Origin: a virus
Length of the DNA: 39,156 bases
Strand: one strand, 5' to 3'
IMG/VR virus record: IMGVR_UViG_3300033233_000090
Coordinates: 1 to 39,156 of that record
Shown: in pieces, positions 7,793-14,657 of the stretch
Position numbering within the stretch: position 1 is the stretch's first letter
Layout of the letters: every line of letters begins with the position of its first letter
Program-made: the position numbers and the translations under genes
The notes under the pieces: generated by a model
What the model saw: the letters and a program-made list of their open reading frames with translations, nothing else
Database searches by the model: none
Told to the model about the DNA's origin: nothing

Positions 7793-10159
7793 TCAGCACC
7801 CCCAATAAGTTTTGTTTCCATTGACAAGTTCAAATCTTGAATAGTTCCCTGTAGTTGTATTGTATAAATTGCAGTAGCCTGTGTATAATCCACTTGATTG
7901 GAATATTCCTTGACCAGTATTATTTCCACTCCACCAATAAGTTTCTAAGCCAATTGTCATATTGCCTTGCACATAAATTGAGGTAGCATTGAAAGATGTA
8001 TTATTTTTGATTGCAGAATTATTCACACTCACAATTGAAGAATTTAAAGAATCAATCCTTACAGAGTCATTGTACTTCGTGTTTATAGAAACACCATTTT
8101 CATAAAATATTGAAGCCACTGAAAAACCTGTTGAGTTTGTTGAGTTAATATTATTTATCCAAACAATTCCTGTAAAGTTAGCATTTGCAGCAACGAGAGT
8201 TCCAGTAAAAGTTGGATTAGCAGTATTTGCCTTTGTTGAATTAATCGAATCAATTCTGCCAGTTTGTGTGGTTATATTCGTTTGTATTCCACTTATCTGA
8301 GAAGTATGCGTTCCAACAGTTGTATTAACTGAAGTGATATTTGTTTGAATCCCTGAAATCTGTGACGCTTGAGTTACCTGCGTTGAATTTAAACTATCAA
8401 TTCTCCCAGTTTGAGTTACAAGACTTGCATTAACCGCTGTTGCGTTTCCAATAGCATTCATAATGGCAGTTATGTTCACATCAATAGTTCCTGCACCAGT
8501 TATTGGTCCACCTTGAGTATAATTTCCTGAATTCACTTGAGTAACAGTTCCTGCACCTGCAGTAGCAATACATTGAACACCGCTTGTTGTCGTGTTCTGC
8601 ACAACTTGACCGCTCGGACAATTACCTGGAGAAACTTTCGCAACAGCTGTTGAATTAACAGAAGATATCTGCGATGTATGAAGAGCAACAGTTGTGTTCA
8701 CGGAATTTAAACTATCATTCAATGCCCAAGGAACATTCAATATTGAAGAGTATAATATTCCAACATTCGTAATATTGTATCCACCGGCATCCCAATTATT
8801 TGATAATGGAATCATTCCATCCCTATGGATGCTTAAAGGATCTAATTCTATACCAACCTGAGAAGCAACTCCTTTACTTAAAGTCACCCAATCAAATTGC
8901 CATTTATCAGATGATACACCTATATTTGTAGTATTAAACTTTATCTGCACATTTCCATTACAAATATGGTCACTTGGATCAGCAACACTAAATGGAAGAT
9001 AATCATAAACACCGTCTGTATCTGTTAAGGTTTTATAACTTTCCCAAGATGAAGAATTACAAACCCATAAATAAAGTTTTAAACTATGTGGCTCACCAGA
9101 TATGGTTTGATATCTGATTATTATTTGATTAAAACTTGTTATTCCAGTAAAGTTTAATTGAAAATTAATATCTGCATTAACTTCACTGATATTATAAGGA
9201 ATATTATCATAAATATTTATTGTTGATAAATTTCCTGATCCTGTTCCAGTAATTACAGTTATATTTGTAACATTAAAATAAGATGTTGCGAGCGCATTAT
9301 TTATTGTTGTATTAAGAACTGTCTCGCTGAATGTCAAAGTTTTATTTATCGTCCCTGAAACTCCGATGTAAGAGTTTGCACTCGTGACATCCGTTAATTT
9401 TGTAGTATTCAAACTATCAATGCGTCCATTTGCAGAAACATTTGCATTCATTAAAGCAGAAATGTTAGTTTGAAGATTAGAGTCTGCTGTTTGCCTATTA
9501 GATATTTCTGTGTTTAAACTTGAGTTAACTGAAGATATGTTACTTTGAATTCCTGAAATTTGACTCGTGTGAGTTTGAATAGTAGAATTTAATGAATTGT
9601 CAGAATTATTTCTATTGGTGATTTCAGTATTCAAACTTGAATTAACACTGCTTATATTATTTGCAAGAGCAGTATCCTGACTTCCTCTCGTACTTATTTC
9701 AGAATTCAAAGAAGCGTTAACACTTGAAATATTATTTGATAAATTAGTATCTGCAGAAATCCTTGTTGAAATCTCACTTTGAAGACTCGCATTAATTGTG
9801 TCAACTTCTGTTTTTGTATAGAATAATCCTGTGAAGAAAGAATAAACTATGTCAAGAACTCCGCCAGTTGTTTTCAGAGTTGTCGTGTTAACTTGAATAT
9901 TTGAAATGTTTGTGTACTTTGAATAGTTCACGCTTGAATTTGACAAGTCAAGACCGGACGCATTCAAGTTCGTTATTCCCTGTCCGTCACCAATAAAATA
10001 TTTAAAAGTTGCAGTACCATTCACGCTTGTGATGTTTGTGACATTATATATAGCATACCTGTTCAGCATGTCCATACTGCTCGGAGGAGTATAATATGCT
10101 GATACAAGTGAAACTACAAGAAAGAGAGCCAATAATCCTGCGAATACAGTTTTTTTCAT
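7793..10159 (-). CDS. Secreted, sequon-rich fibre / adhesin
   Basis: 788 residues from ATG 10159 (AGAGGA upstream, promoter core 27 nt upstream). Residues 1-21 are a clear signal peptide (KKTVFAGLLALFLVVSLVSA). After a short beta segment (YFIGDGQGITNLNASGLDL), residues about 110-250 repeat a helical unit of the form ISSVNSSLNTEISNR. Later units read QTGRIDSLNST and SQISGIQTNIT. These resemble trimeric coiled-coil fibre stalks. A beta-rich insert lies at about 290-460, and the C-terminus (TYWWSGNNTGQGIFQSSGLY ... TYWGC) may be the tip. Dozens of N-X-S/T sites imply heavy N-glycosylation. A signal peptide is unusual for a tail fibre. Confidence 0.7.
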   Translation of the reverse strand: MKKTVFAGLLALFLVVSLVSAYYTPPSSMDMLNRYAIYNVTNITSVNGTATFKYFIGDGQGITNLNASGLDLSNSSVNYSKYTNISNIQVNTTTLKTTGGVLDIVYSFFTGLFYTKTEVDTINASLQSEISTRISADTNLSNNISSVNASLNSEISTRGSQDTALANNISSVNSSLNTEITNRNNSDNSLNSTIQTHTSQISGIQSNISSVNSSLNTEISNRQTADSNLQTNISALMNANVSANGRIDSLNTTKLTDVTSANSYIGVSGTINKTLTFSETVLNTTINNALATSYFNVTNITVITGTGSGNLSTINIYDNIPYNISEVNADINFQLNFTGITSFNQIIIRYQTISGEPHSLKLYLWVCNSSSWESYKTLTDTDGVYDYLPFSVADPSDHICNGNVQIKFNTTNIGVSSDKWQFDWVTLSKGVASQVGIELDPLSIHRDGMIPLSNNWDAGGYNITNVGILYSSILNVPWALNDSLNSVNTTVALHTSQISSVNSTAVAKVSPGNCPSGQVVQNTTTSGVQCIATAGAGTVTQVNSGNYTQGGPITGAGTIDVNITAIMNAIGNATAVNASLVTQTGRIDSLNSTQVTQASQISGIQTNITSVNTTVGTHTSQISGIQTNITTQTGRIDSINSTKANTANPTFTGTLVAANANFTGIVWINNINSTNSTGFSVASIFYENGVSINTKYNDSVRIDSLNSSIVSVNNSAIKNNTSFNATSIYVQGNMTIGLETYWWSGNNTGQGIFQSSGLYTGYCNLYNTTTGNYSRFELVNGNKTYWGC

Positions 10160-10167
10160 TAAATCCT

Positions 10168-10518
10168 CTAAATGATGTGCGTCCATTTAAACACAACTAT
10201 TCCAGCAATAATCGTGCTAATAATACCAATTAAGACACCGAGAGCAGTTCCCTTCCAACCGGATTCTTTTTTCTCCTGGTTAAGTTCTCCGCCAATATGA
10301 TACTCTTTGCATTGCGAAAGAGTCACATACCCTTTCAAATTATCTTTAAATGACTTGGTAAGCTTATCTTCCAAGTTCACCATGATCTGTTTAAGTTCAG
10401 CGTGTCTTAAATTACTCTCGTTCTGTTGTTGTTTTTGTCCTTCTTTCAAATATTCAATGTCTTTTCTGAACTCCATCAATTGCACCTCAAAGTCGTCGGT
10501 TAATCTTTTCTTTGTCAT
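10168..10518 (-). CDS. Coiled-coil protein with C-terminal membrane anchor (XhlA/holin-like)
   Basis: 116 residues: charged coiled coil (DFEVQLMEFRKDIEYLKEGQ to about 60), a linker with one cysteine, then one hydrophobic segment (GTALGVLIGIISTIIAGIVV, about 90-110) and a short tail. The layout matches XhlA-type or holin-accessory proteins. Its last codons (I-V-V-F-K-W) are encoded by the late promoter motif of the next gene. Alternatively it could anchor or help export the fibre encoded just downstream. Starts 1 nt after the preceding stop. Confidence 0.5.
   Translation of the reverse strand: MTKKRLTDDFEVQLMEFRKDIEYLKEGQKQQQNESNLRHAELKQIMVNLEDKLTKSFKDNLKGYVTLSQCKEYHIGGELNQEKKESGWKGTALGVLIGIISTIIAGIVVFKWTHII
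10186..10199 (-). promoter_or_regulatory. Late promoter motif, copy 3
   Basis: Minus strand TAGTTGTGTTTAAATG, inside the 3' end of the upstream coding region. The TTTAAA core is 27 nt before the fibre ATG at 10159. Conservation despite overlapping codons argues for a functional element. Confidence 0.65.
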
Positions 10519-10519
10519 C

Positions 10520-11017
10520 TTATGCGGCGACTACATTTCCGTCGCTTGAAATTGGAGCCCATCTAACAACGAAGGTGATTGCACCACTTGTTATGTTTGC
10601 TGTTGCAACTGTGATAATTACATCTTCTGAAACAATCTTTCGAGTGACAACACTTGTTAATTCAATACTTGAATCAGGTGTTGCATCATGCCATATGTCA
10701 TCAACATCGATGTCAGTAGCTGTTGCCTGTGCAATTAATCCGGCGGTGCTTTTAGCAGTCCCAACTTTAATGGTTGCGTTCGCACCTGCCAAGTCTACTG
10801 TGCAAAGAGCGATTATTGAAAGTTCAACAACGCCTGTGACTGTGAGAAGTGCTGACGGGTTTCCTGTACCATCATAATCTCCATTGCCATTTGTAGTCGC
10901 AACGAAGGTCACGCTTTTTTGAAATGTTTCATATTGCGGCCAGTCCTTATTAAGAAGTGCCATTGCTGTTTGTGCATTTACACCATACTGAATTGGAAAA
11001 TCTAAATCTCTACCCAT
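10520..11017 (-). CDS. Virion decoration-like beta protein
   Basis: 165 residues, almost entirely beta-strand-like (TVTGVVELSIIALCTVDLAG, NATIKVGTAKSTAGLIAQAT, EDVIITVATANITSGAITFV). Such proteins are common among phage capsid decorations and minor structural proteins. GGGAGG lies 11 nt before the ATG. It follows the lectin-like gene after a T-rich stretch and a hairpin leader, so it may have separate expression. Function inferred only from position and composition. Confidence 0.45.
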   Translation of the reverse strand: MGRDLDFPIQYGVNAQTAMALLNKDWPQYETFQKSVTFVATTNGNGDYDGTGNPSALLTVTGVVELSIIALCTVDLAGANATIKVGTAKSTAGLIAQATATDIDVDDIWHDATPDSSIELTSVVTRKIVSEDVIITVATANITSGAITFVVRWAPISSDGNVVAA

Positions 11018-11043
11018 TTTTGTTTCCTCCCTTGCTTTTTTAT

Positions 11044-11070
11044 AGTCTGTTCCGTCAAGGATTTCAGACT
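11044..11070 (-). promoter_or_regulatory. Leader hairpin before decoration-like gene
   Basis: Minus-strand AGTCTG...CAGACT, 6-bp arms (11065-11070 and 11044-11049) with a 15-nt loop, just upstream of the Shine-Dalgarno at about 11030. Confidence 0.35.
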
Positions 11071-11074
11071 CGAA

Positions 11075-11100
11075 AAATTAAAAAAAATAAAAATAAAGTT
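11075..11100 (-). terminator. T-rich stretch after lectin-like virion gene
   Basis: Minus strand reads TTTATTTTTATTTTTTTTAA soon after the stop at 11104. Archaeal termination often occurs in such T-tracts. It separates two structural genes. Confidence 0.35.
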
Positions 11101-11103
11101 TGT

Positions 11104-11949
11104 TTATTCAAACAGTATTCTGCTCATCTTCACATAATTCACGATGCCGGTTACTGCTGTGGTGTCAAGAGCTTGTATTCCTACATAAGGAATAAGGTCG
11201 ACATCGTTTGTTAATGCAGCAGTTGTGTAAACCAGTACATCGTTTATGTAGCAGTGCGCTTTTCTACTTGAATCAATTTCTATTCTGAAATTGTACTGTG
11301 TTGCTGCAGCGACTGTGACTCCGCTGTTTGTTGCAGTGTCCGAGTTCGCAATTGAGCTTTCAACCATCCAGTTTGTGTCTGAATCGTCTGTGCTGTATCT
11401 GAAGAACACTTGGTTTGCGTCTGTTGTGATTGTTGAAGTGTTTGTAAGCTTCAATCCAAGCCAGATAAGTTCAGTTGCTATTGATGCGCCTGTTTTAAAC
11501 GAGCATTCAAAGACTGTCTGGTTTTCTGTTCCCCACTTTATTGCAGCCCAAGCAGACTGGTTTGTGTCAAGATGAGGTGTTAATATTACCTGGTCGTTAT
11601 CTGCGCCTGCTGATGTAAGAAGCAATCCTGCGTTTGTTGTGTCGAATGTGACTGATGTTGTTACTGCATTTGTACCGAGAACTTCCCAGTCCTTATTTGC
11701 GATTGTATAAGCTGCGAATGCTGCTGCGGTTGGGCTTGTTGAATCGCTTCCTGGAAGACCGATTACAGCATTTAAAGCTGGCTTCTGTTTGAAATATTCT
11801 TCAAGGCAGAATAGTCCTGGTGACTTTCTAAGTTTTCCTGCAAATGTGATGTCACTTCCGAAGTTGTATCTTGGAAATGTGAAAGGTGGAGCTGCAATGC
11901 CTCCTACTGGATCCGTTCTGAATCCTGTTGTTATATCATCGTATGCCAT
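11104..11949 (-). CDS. Lectin-like (LamG/concanavalin) virion surface protein
   Basis: 281 residues. N-terminal part (residues 1-75) may attach to the capsid (RYNFGSDITFAGKLRKSPGL). The remainder is a concanavalin-like sandwich: GLLLTSAGADNDQVILTPHL, WAAIKWGTENQTVFECSFKT, WLGLKLTNTS, RIEIDSSRKAHCYINDVLVY. The same pattern occurs in phage head-decorating proteins. No signal peptide, unlike the secreted lectin-like protein at 6430-7497. Preceded by a structured leader of about 85 nt with its own TATA-like box, suggesting strong separate transcription as for an abundant virion protein. Confidence 0.6.
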   Translation of the reverse strand: MAYDDITTGFRTDPVGGIAAPPFTFPRYNFGSDITFAGKLRKSPGLFCLEEYFKQKPALNAVIGLPGSDSTSPTAAAFAAYTIANKDWEVLGTNAVTTSVTFDTTNAGLLLTSAGADNDQVILTPHLDTNQSAWAAIKWGTENQTVFECSFKTGASIATELIWLGLKLTNTSTITTDANQVFFRYSTDDSDTNWMVESSIANSDTATNSGVTVAAATQYNFRIEIDSSRKAHCYINDVLVYTTAALTNDVDLIPYVGIQALDTTAVTGIVNYVKMSRILFE

Positions 11950-11962
11950 TTTTGTTTCCGTC

Positions 11963-12023
11963 CCTGGGAGTAGTTTCGCCCTTGATAAGTTTTATCAAGT
12001 CGTTTTCACCATGCAGTCCCAGG
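11963..12023 (-). promoter_or_regulatory. Nested-hairpin leader of lectin-like virion gene
   Basis: Outer stem CCTGGGA/TCCCAGG (arms 12017-12023 and 11963-11969) encloses a perfect 8-bp hairpin CTTGATAA-AAC-TTATCAAG (11981-11999). It ends about 13 nt before the ATG at 11949. May stabilise the mRNA or control translation. Confidence 0.45.
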
Positions 12024-12056
12024 CCACATGATACAGTCGTCGCTATGAAATTAAGT

Positions 12057-12072
12057 CGTTTATATAAATATA
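12057..12072 (-). promoter_or_regulatory. TATA-like promoter of lectin-like virion gene
   Basis: Minus strand TATATTTATATAAACG about 110 nt before ATG 11949. It would start a leader of about 80-85 nt that contains the nested hairpin. Confidence 0.4.
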
Positions 12073-12095
12073 AAAAAGATAAAAAAATAATCAGA
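12073..12095 (-). terminator. T-rich stretch after the duplicated pair
   Basis: Minus strand ATTATTTTTTTATCTTTTTT directly after the stop at 12097, in front of the next promoter. Likely archaeal-type termination or readthrough point. Confidence 0.35.
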
Positions 12096-12096
12096 G

Positions 12097-12375
12097 TTAG
12101 TATCCGATTATTGTTAGGTTGTGTATACCGGTTGTTATGCTTCCCATGGTGATTATTCCTGTTGAAGGAACCCATGTTGTAGTCTTATCAGCGCCAGCAT
12201 CATCTTGTAAAAGTGTGTTCAAGATTTGAGTCATTGCTGTACCTTTACCATCTGTTGCGTCACTGTTTAAGTCTATTGTGTGGCTTGTAGCACAATCAGC
12301 ATTCGTTTGAATAGTGATTATTTTCAAATCACCAACAACCGATACTTTTCTAAATGTCTCTACAACCGATACCAT
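12097..12375 (-). CDS. 92-residue capsid-associated protein, copy B
   Basis: Tandem paralogue of the gene at 12377-12655, same length and about two-thirds identical by eye. Both share VVETFRKV, GDLKI-TIQT, QVLNTLLQDDAGAD-like and TGIHNLT-IGY. Small beta-rich proteins directly after the major capsid gene are commonly head decoration or cement proteins. Two diverged copies could occupy non-equivalent capsid positions. One-base gap to its paralogue. Confidence 0.55.
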   Translation of the reverse strand: MVSVVETFRKVSVVGDLKIITIQTNADCATSHTIDLNSDATDGKGTAMTQILNTLLQDDAGADKTTTWVPSTGIITMGSITTGIHNLTIIGY

Positions 12376-12376
12376 T

Positions 12377-12655
12377 TTAGTACCCTATCACAGTCAAGTT
12401 GTGTATGCCTGTGCTTACAGTTCCAACCGTGTAGATTCCTGTTGCTGGATCAAAAGTTCCTGCAACATCAGCGCCAGCGTCGTCTTGAAGAAGTGTGTTT
12501 AATACTTGCGTAAAAACACAACCTTTTCCGTCAGCGACATCGGTGTTGAAATCTACGGTGTGACCTGAAGCGCATGCAGCTGATGTCTGTATGGTGACTA
12601 TTTTAAGGTCTCCGATTACAGCAACTTTCCTGAATGTTTCAACTACAGCTGTCAT
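12377..12655 (-). CDS. 92-residue capsid-associated protein, copy A
   Basis: First of two tandem paralogues immediately after the major capsid gene (14 nt after its stop, GAGGTG upstream). Beta-rich with cysteines at equivalent positions (TSAACASGHTVDFNTD here, TNADCATSHTIDLNSD in copy B). Likely decoration/cement protein by location; no function-specific motif is recognised. Confidence 0.55.
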   Translation of the reverse strand: MTAVVETFRKVAVIGDLKIVTIQTSAACASGHTVDFNTDVADGKGCVFTQVLNTLLQDDAGADVAGTFDPATGIYTVGTVSTGIHNLTVIGY

Positions 12656-12669
12656 TTTTCATGCACCTC

Positions 12670-13737
12670 TTATGCTATTCCATACATTTGCGAGCTTGCT
12701 GCTTCAAATGTGTTCACGATGGTCAAGTACTCTTTTAGCATGTATACGAATCCATCCTGGTCTGTGTACTTCTCTTCATATGTTAGGTCTTGTAAGACTC
12801 CAAAGAAGATGTATCTCATGTCAAGGAATAATATTCTTTTACTTGATGCTGCTGTCGGCATGAAGATGTCTTTGATAAAAGTCAACTGGTCAAATTTGAA
12901 CTGGTCTTCAATTCCGAATTCAAGTAGCATTGAATTTTTATCAACATTGTTTCTTTGTATGTCAAGCAGTAATCCTTTAACATAGTTGTGAGTTGTTGCG
13001 TCTGTAACGGCAAGTGTTGGGTATCCTTTTGCGTTAAAGGTTGTTGCTATCTCAGCTCTTATTAAAGGAAGAGTTGGATTTCCACCGCTTCTGTTTGTGG
13101 TGTTTGTTGTTATCAGCTTTATCATTCCACTTGGCTCAAGAGGATTTGTTGTTGCGTCCCCATTGATTAAAGCGTCTTCTTCAGCTTCAAAGATTGAGTC
13201 TGTCTTAACTCCAAGGTCAAGCTGTGAAGGATCTATGAATCCTCTCATACCTGCAATTGCTGGGCCTGAGATTAATCCTTTTGCGTAAAGGAACTTCACT
13301 GCTATGCTGACTCTGTCGTAAGTATCTTCAACAGCTTCTATTGATCCGCCTTCTGCTGCCCAGAATGCTCCGCCTTTAGCTGTAAGAGGTATGTAATCAT
13401 ATGTTAGTCCTCTTATTGCTCTTCGTGGAGTCATTGCTCTTAGTGGTGTCTGTTTGATTGTTCTATTTACAACATTCGGATCTGGGTAAACTGGTACAAG
13501 TGCTGTGCCTGCTGTTCCTGCTCCGCCTGTTTGTGAATTTATAGAACTTTCTGCTTTGTGTAAATCGTAAGTTTTCATTGCGATTTCTTTTCTTTTATCG
13601 ATGTGCATTAATGGATTGTAATACTCTTTTGAAAATCCACCGAATGAATCTTTATCGATACTTCCTATATCGAATCGTGACTTGCATTTTTCAACGCTGA
13701 AGCCGTCTTCGAAACCTTTAAACATTGCGTTTCTCAT
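12670..13737 (-). CDS. Major capsid protein (HK97 fold)
   Basis: 355 residues. After an N-terminal stretch of about 85 residues, possibly trimmed on maturation, it shows typical HK97-capsid features. These are PLRAMTPRRAIRGLTYDYIP, the strand-rich FWAAEGGSIEAVEDTYDRVS, the long spine-helix area (SIFEAEEDALINGDATTNPL) and a C-terminal P-domain-like segment (RYIFFGVLQDLTYEEKYTDQ). Gene order protease - capsid - decoration is canonical. It starts 3 nt after the protease-scaffold stop, with AGGTCAT as ribosome site, so is co-transcribed from the 14644 promoter motif. Confidence 0.85.
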   Translation of the reverse strand: MRNAMFKGFEDGFSVEKCKSRFDIGSIDKDSFGGFSKEYYNPLMHIDKRKEIAMKTYDLHKAESSINSQTGGAGTAGTALVPVYPDPNVVNRTIKQTPLRAMTPRRAIRGLTYDYIPLTAKGGAFWAAEGGSIEAVEDTYDRVSIAVKFLYAKGLISGPAIAGMRGFIDPSQLDLGVKTDSIFEAEEDALINGDATTNPLEPSGMIKLITTNTTNRSGGNPTLPLIRAEIATTFNAKGYPTLAVTDATTHNYVKGLLLDIQRNNVDKNSMLLEFGIEDQFKFDQLTFIKDIFMPTAASSKRILFLDMRYIFFGVLQDLTYEEKYTDQDGFVYMLKEYLTIVNTFEAASSQMYGIA

Positions 13738-13740
13738 TTT

Positions 13741-14616
13741 TTATGACCTCATTATAGGCAATTTGCCTTCTTTCATAGCTTTCTCTGAATTTTCAGATGA
13801 GCCGTTTTCTGTTGCTTGAGCGTCTGCGAACTTTTGTTTTTCGAGAGCTTCATCTTTTATTTTCTGCATTGATGCTTCCATCTCTGCGGTTTTCTTTGCT
13901 GCATCAACTGACTTTGTTTTCTCAACTTCAACTTCTTCTTTTGCTTTCGCAAGTTCAGAAACTGATTTGTCAAGGTCAACTTTCATCTTTTCGATTTCAG
14001 CAACTTTTGATTCCAGCTGCTTTGAGAATTCTGTTTTCATTTCTTCAGCTTTCTTTGTGACAGCAGAATCAATATCTTTCTGTGTAAAGTTTTCCACTTT
14101 GTTTCCCTCCATGTTTTTATCTTTATTAAATGATTTTGCGACAGCCATTGCTCTTCCGTGTCTATTGCTTGGAACACTTACAAAGCTTGCTTCGACAATT
14201 TCGAGTTCTGTAAAAACTCTCATGCCGTTAAGTTCGTCATAATTCTTAACGATTGCGCCGATTGAAACTCCGAGGATTGCGCCTTCATCAAGCATTCCTT
14301 GAATAATCATGGCGTTAGGATTTGATTTATAGAATTTTGGCTCAGAAACAAGTGCTGTATATCCATCTACAATTTGAACACCTCTATTGGTCCACTCAGC
14401 TACTTGCATGAACACATCGTTCTTGTGATTGCAAAGCGCTGCGAGGTATCCGCCATCTCTTCCAAGTTTCTCAATACATTCTTTAGAACACATCTCATCG
14501 TCTCTGTCGACTGAGTTGTCAGAAAGAACGGCCATATACTTCCCGTTTTTTCCTTTCATAACTGGTGCAAATAATTCTGTTTTAAATGGTTCATGTGTAG
14601 ATTTATTTATATCCAT
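13741..14616 (-). CDS. Prohead protease fused to scaffold-like coiled coil
   Basis: 291 residues. The protease part (1-160) shows the prohead serine protease pattern: VLSDNSVDRDDEM, the likely catalytic His64 in LCNHKNDVF, Ser118 in GVSIGA, and EIVEASFVSVPSN. The remainder (170-275) is a lysine/glutamate coiled coil (EFSKQLESKVAEIEKMKVDL) with a basic tail, as expected for a delta-domain or scaffold that the protease later degrades. No separate scaffold gene is seen. Start ATG 14616 lies about 28 nt from the late promoter core without a Shine-Dalgarno, so translation may be leaderless. Confidence 0.8.
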   Translation of the reverse strand: MDINKSTHEPFKTELFAPVMKGKNGKYMAVLSDNSVDRDDEMCSKECIEKLGRDGGYLAALCNHKNDVFMQVAEWTNRGVQIVDGYTALVSEPKFYKSNPNAMIIQGMLDEGAILGVSIGAIVKNYDELNGMRVFTELEIVEASFVSVPSNRHGRAMAVAKSFNKDKNMEGNKVENFTQKDIDSAVTKKAEEMKTEFSKQLESKVAEIEKMKVDLDKSVSELAKAKEEVEVEKTKSVDAAKKTAEMEASMQKIKDEALEKQKFADAQATENGSSENSEKAMKEGKLPIMRS

Positions 14617-14643
14617 AATTATTTGTCTTTAATTAAATAAGTA

Positions 14644-14657
14644 TTTAAACACAACTA
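14644..14657 (-). promoter_or_regulatory. Late promoter motif, copy 4
   Basis: Minus strand TAGTTGTGTTTAAATAC immediately after the portal stop codon. TTTAAA is 28 nt before ATG 14616, which lacks a Shine-Dalgarno. Confidence 0.7.

Noticed and set aside
10512-10877. 121-codon plus-strand frame opposite the decoration-like gene
   Set aside because: All supported genes are on the minus strand; this is the antisense of a clear beta-rich protein with Ala/Thr-rich codons.
11936-12175. 79-codon minus-strand frame over the leader and end of copy B
   Set aside because: Overlaps the structured leader and the real 12097-12375 gene in another frame; composition (Asn/His-rich then hydrophobic) looks like chance reading of AT-rich DNA.
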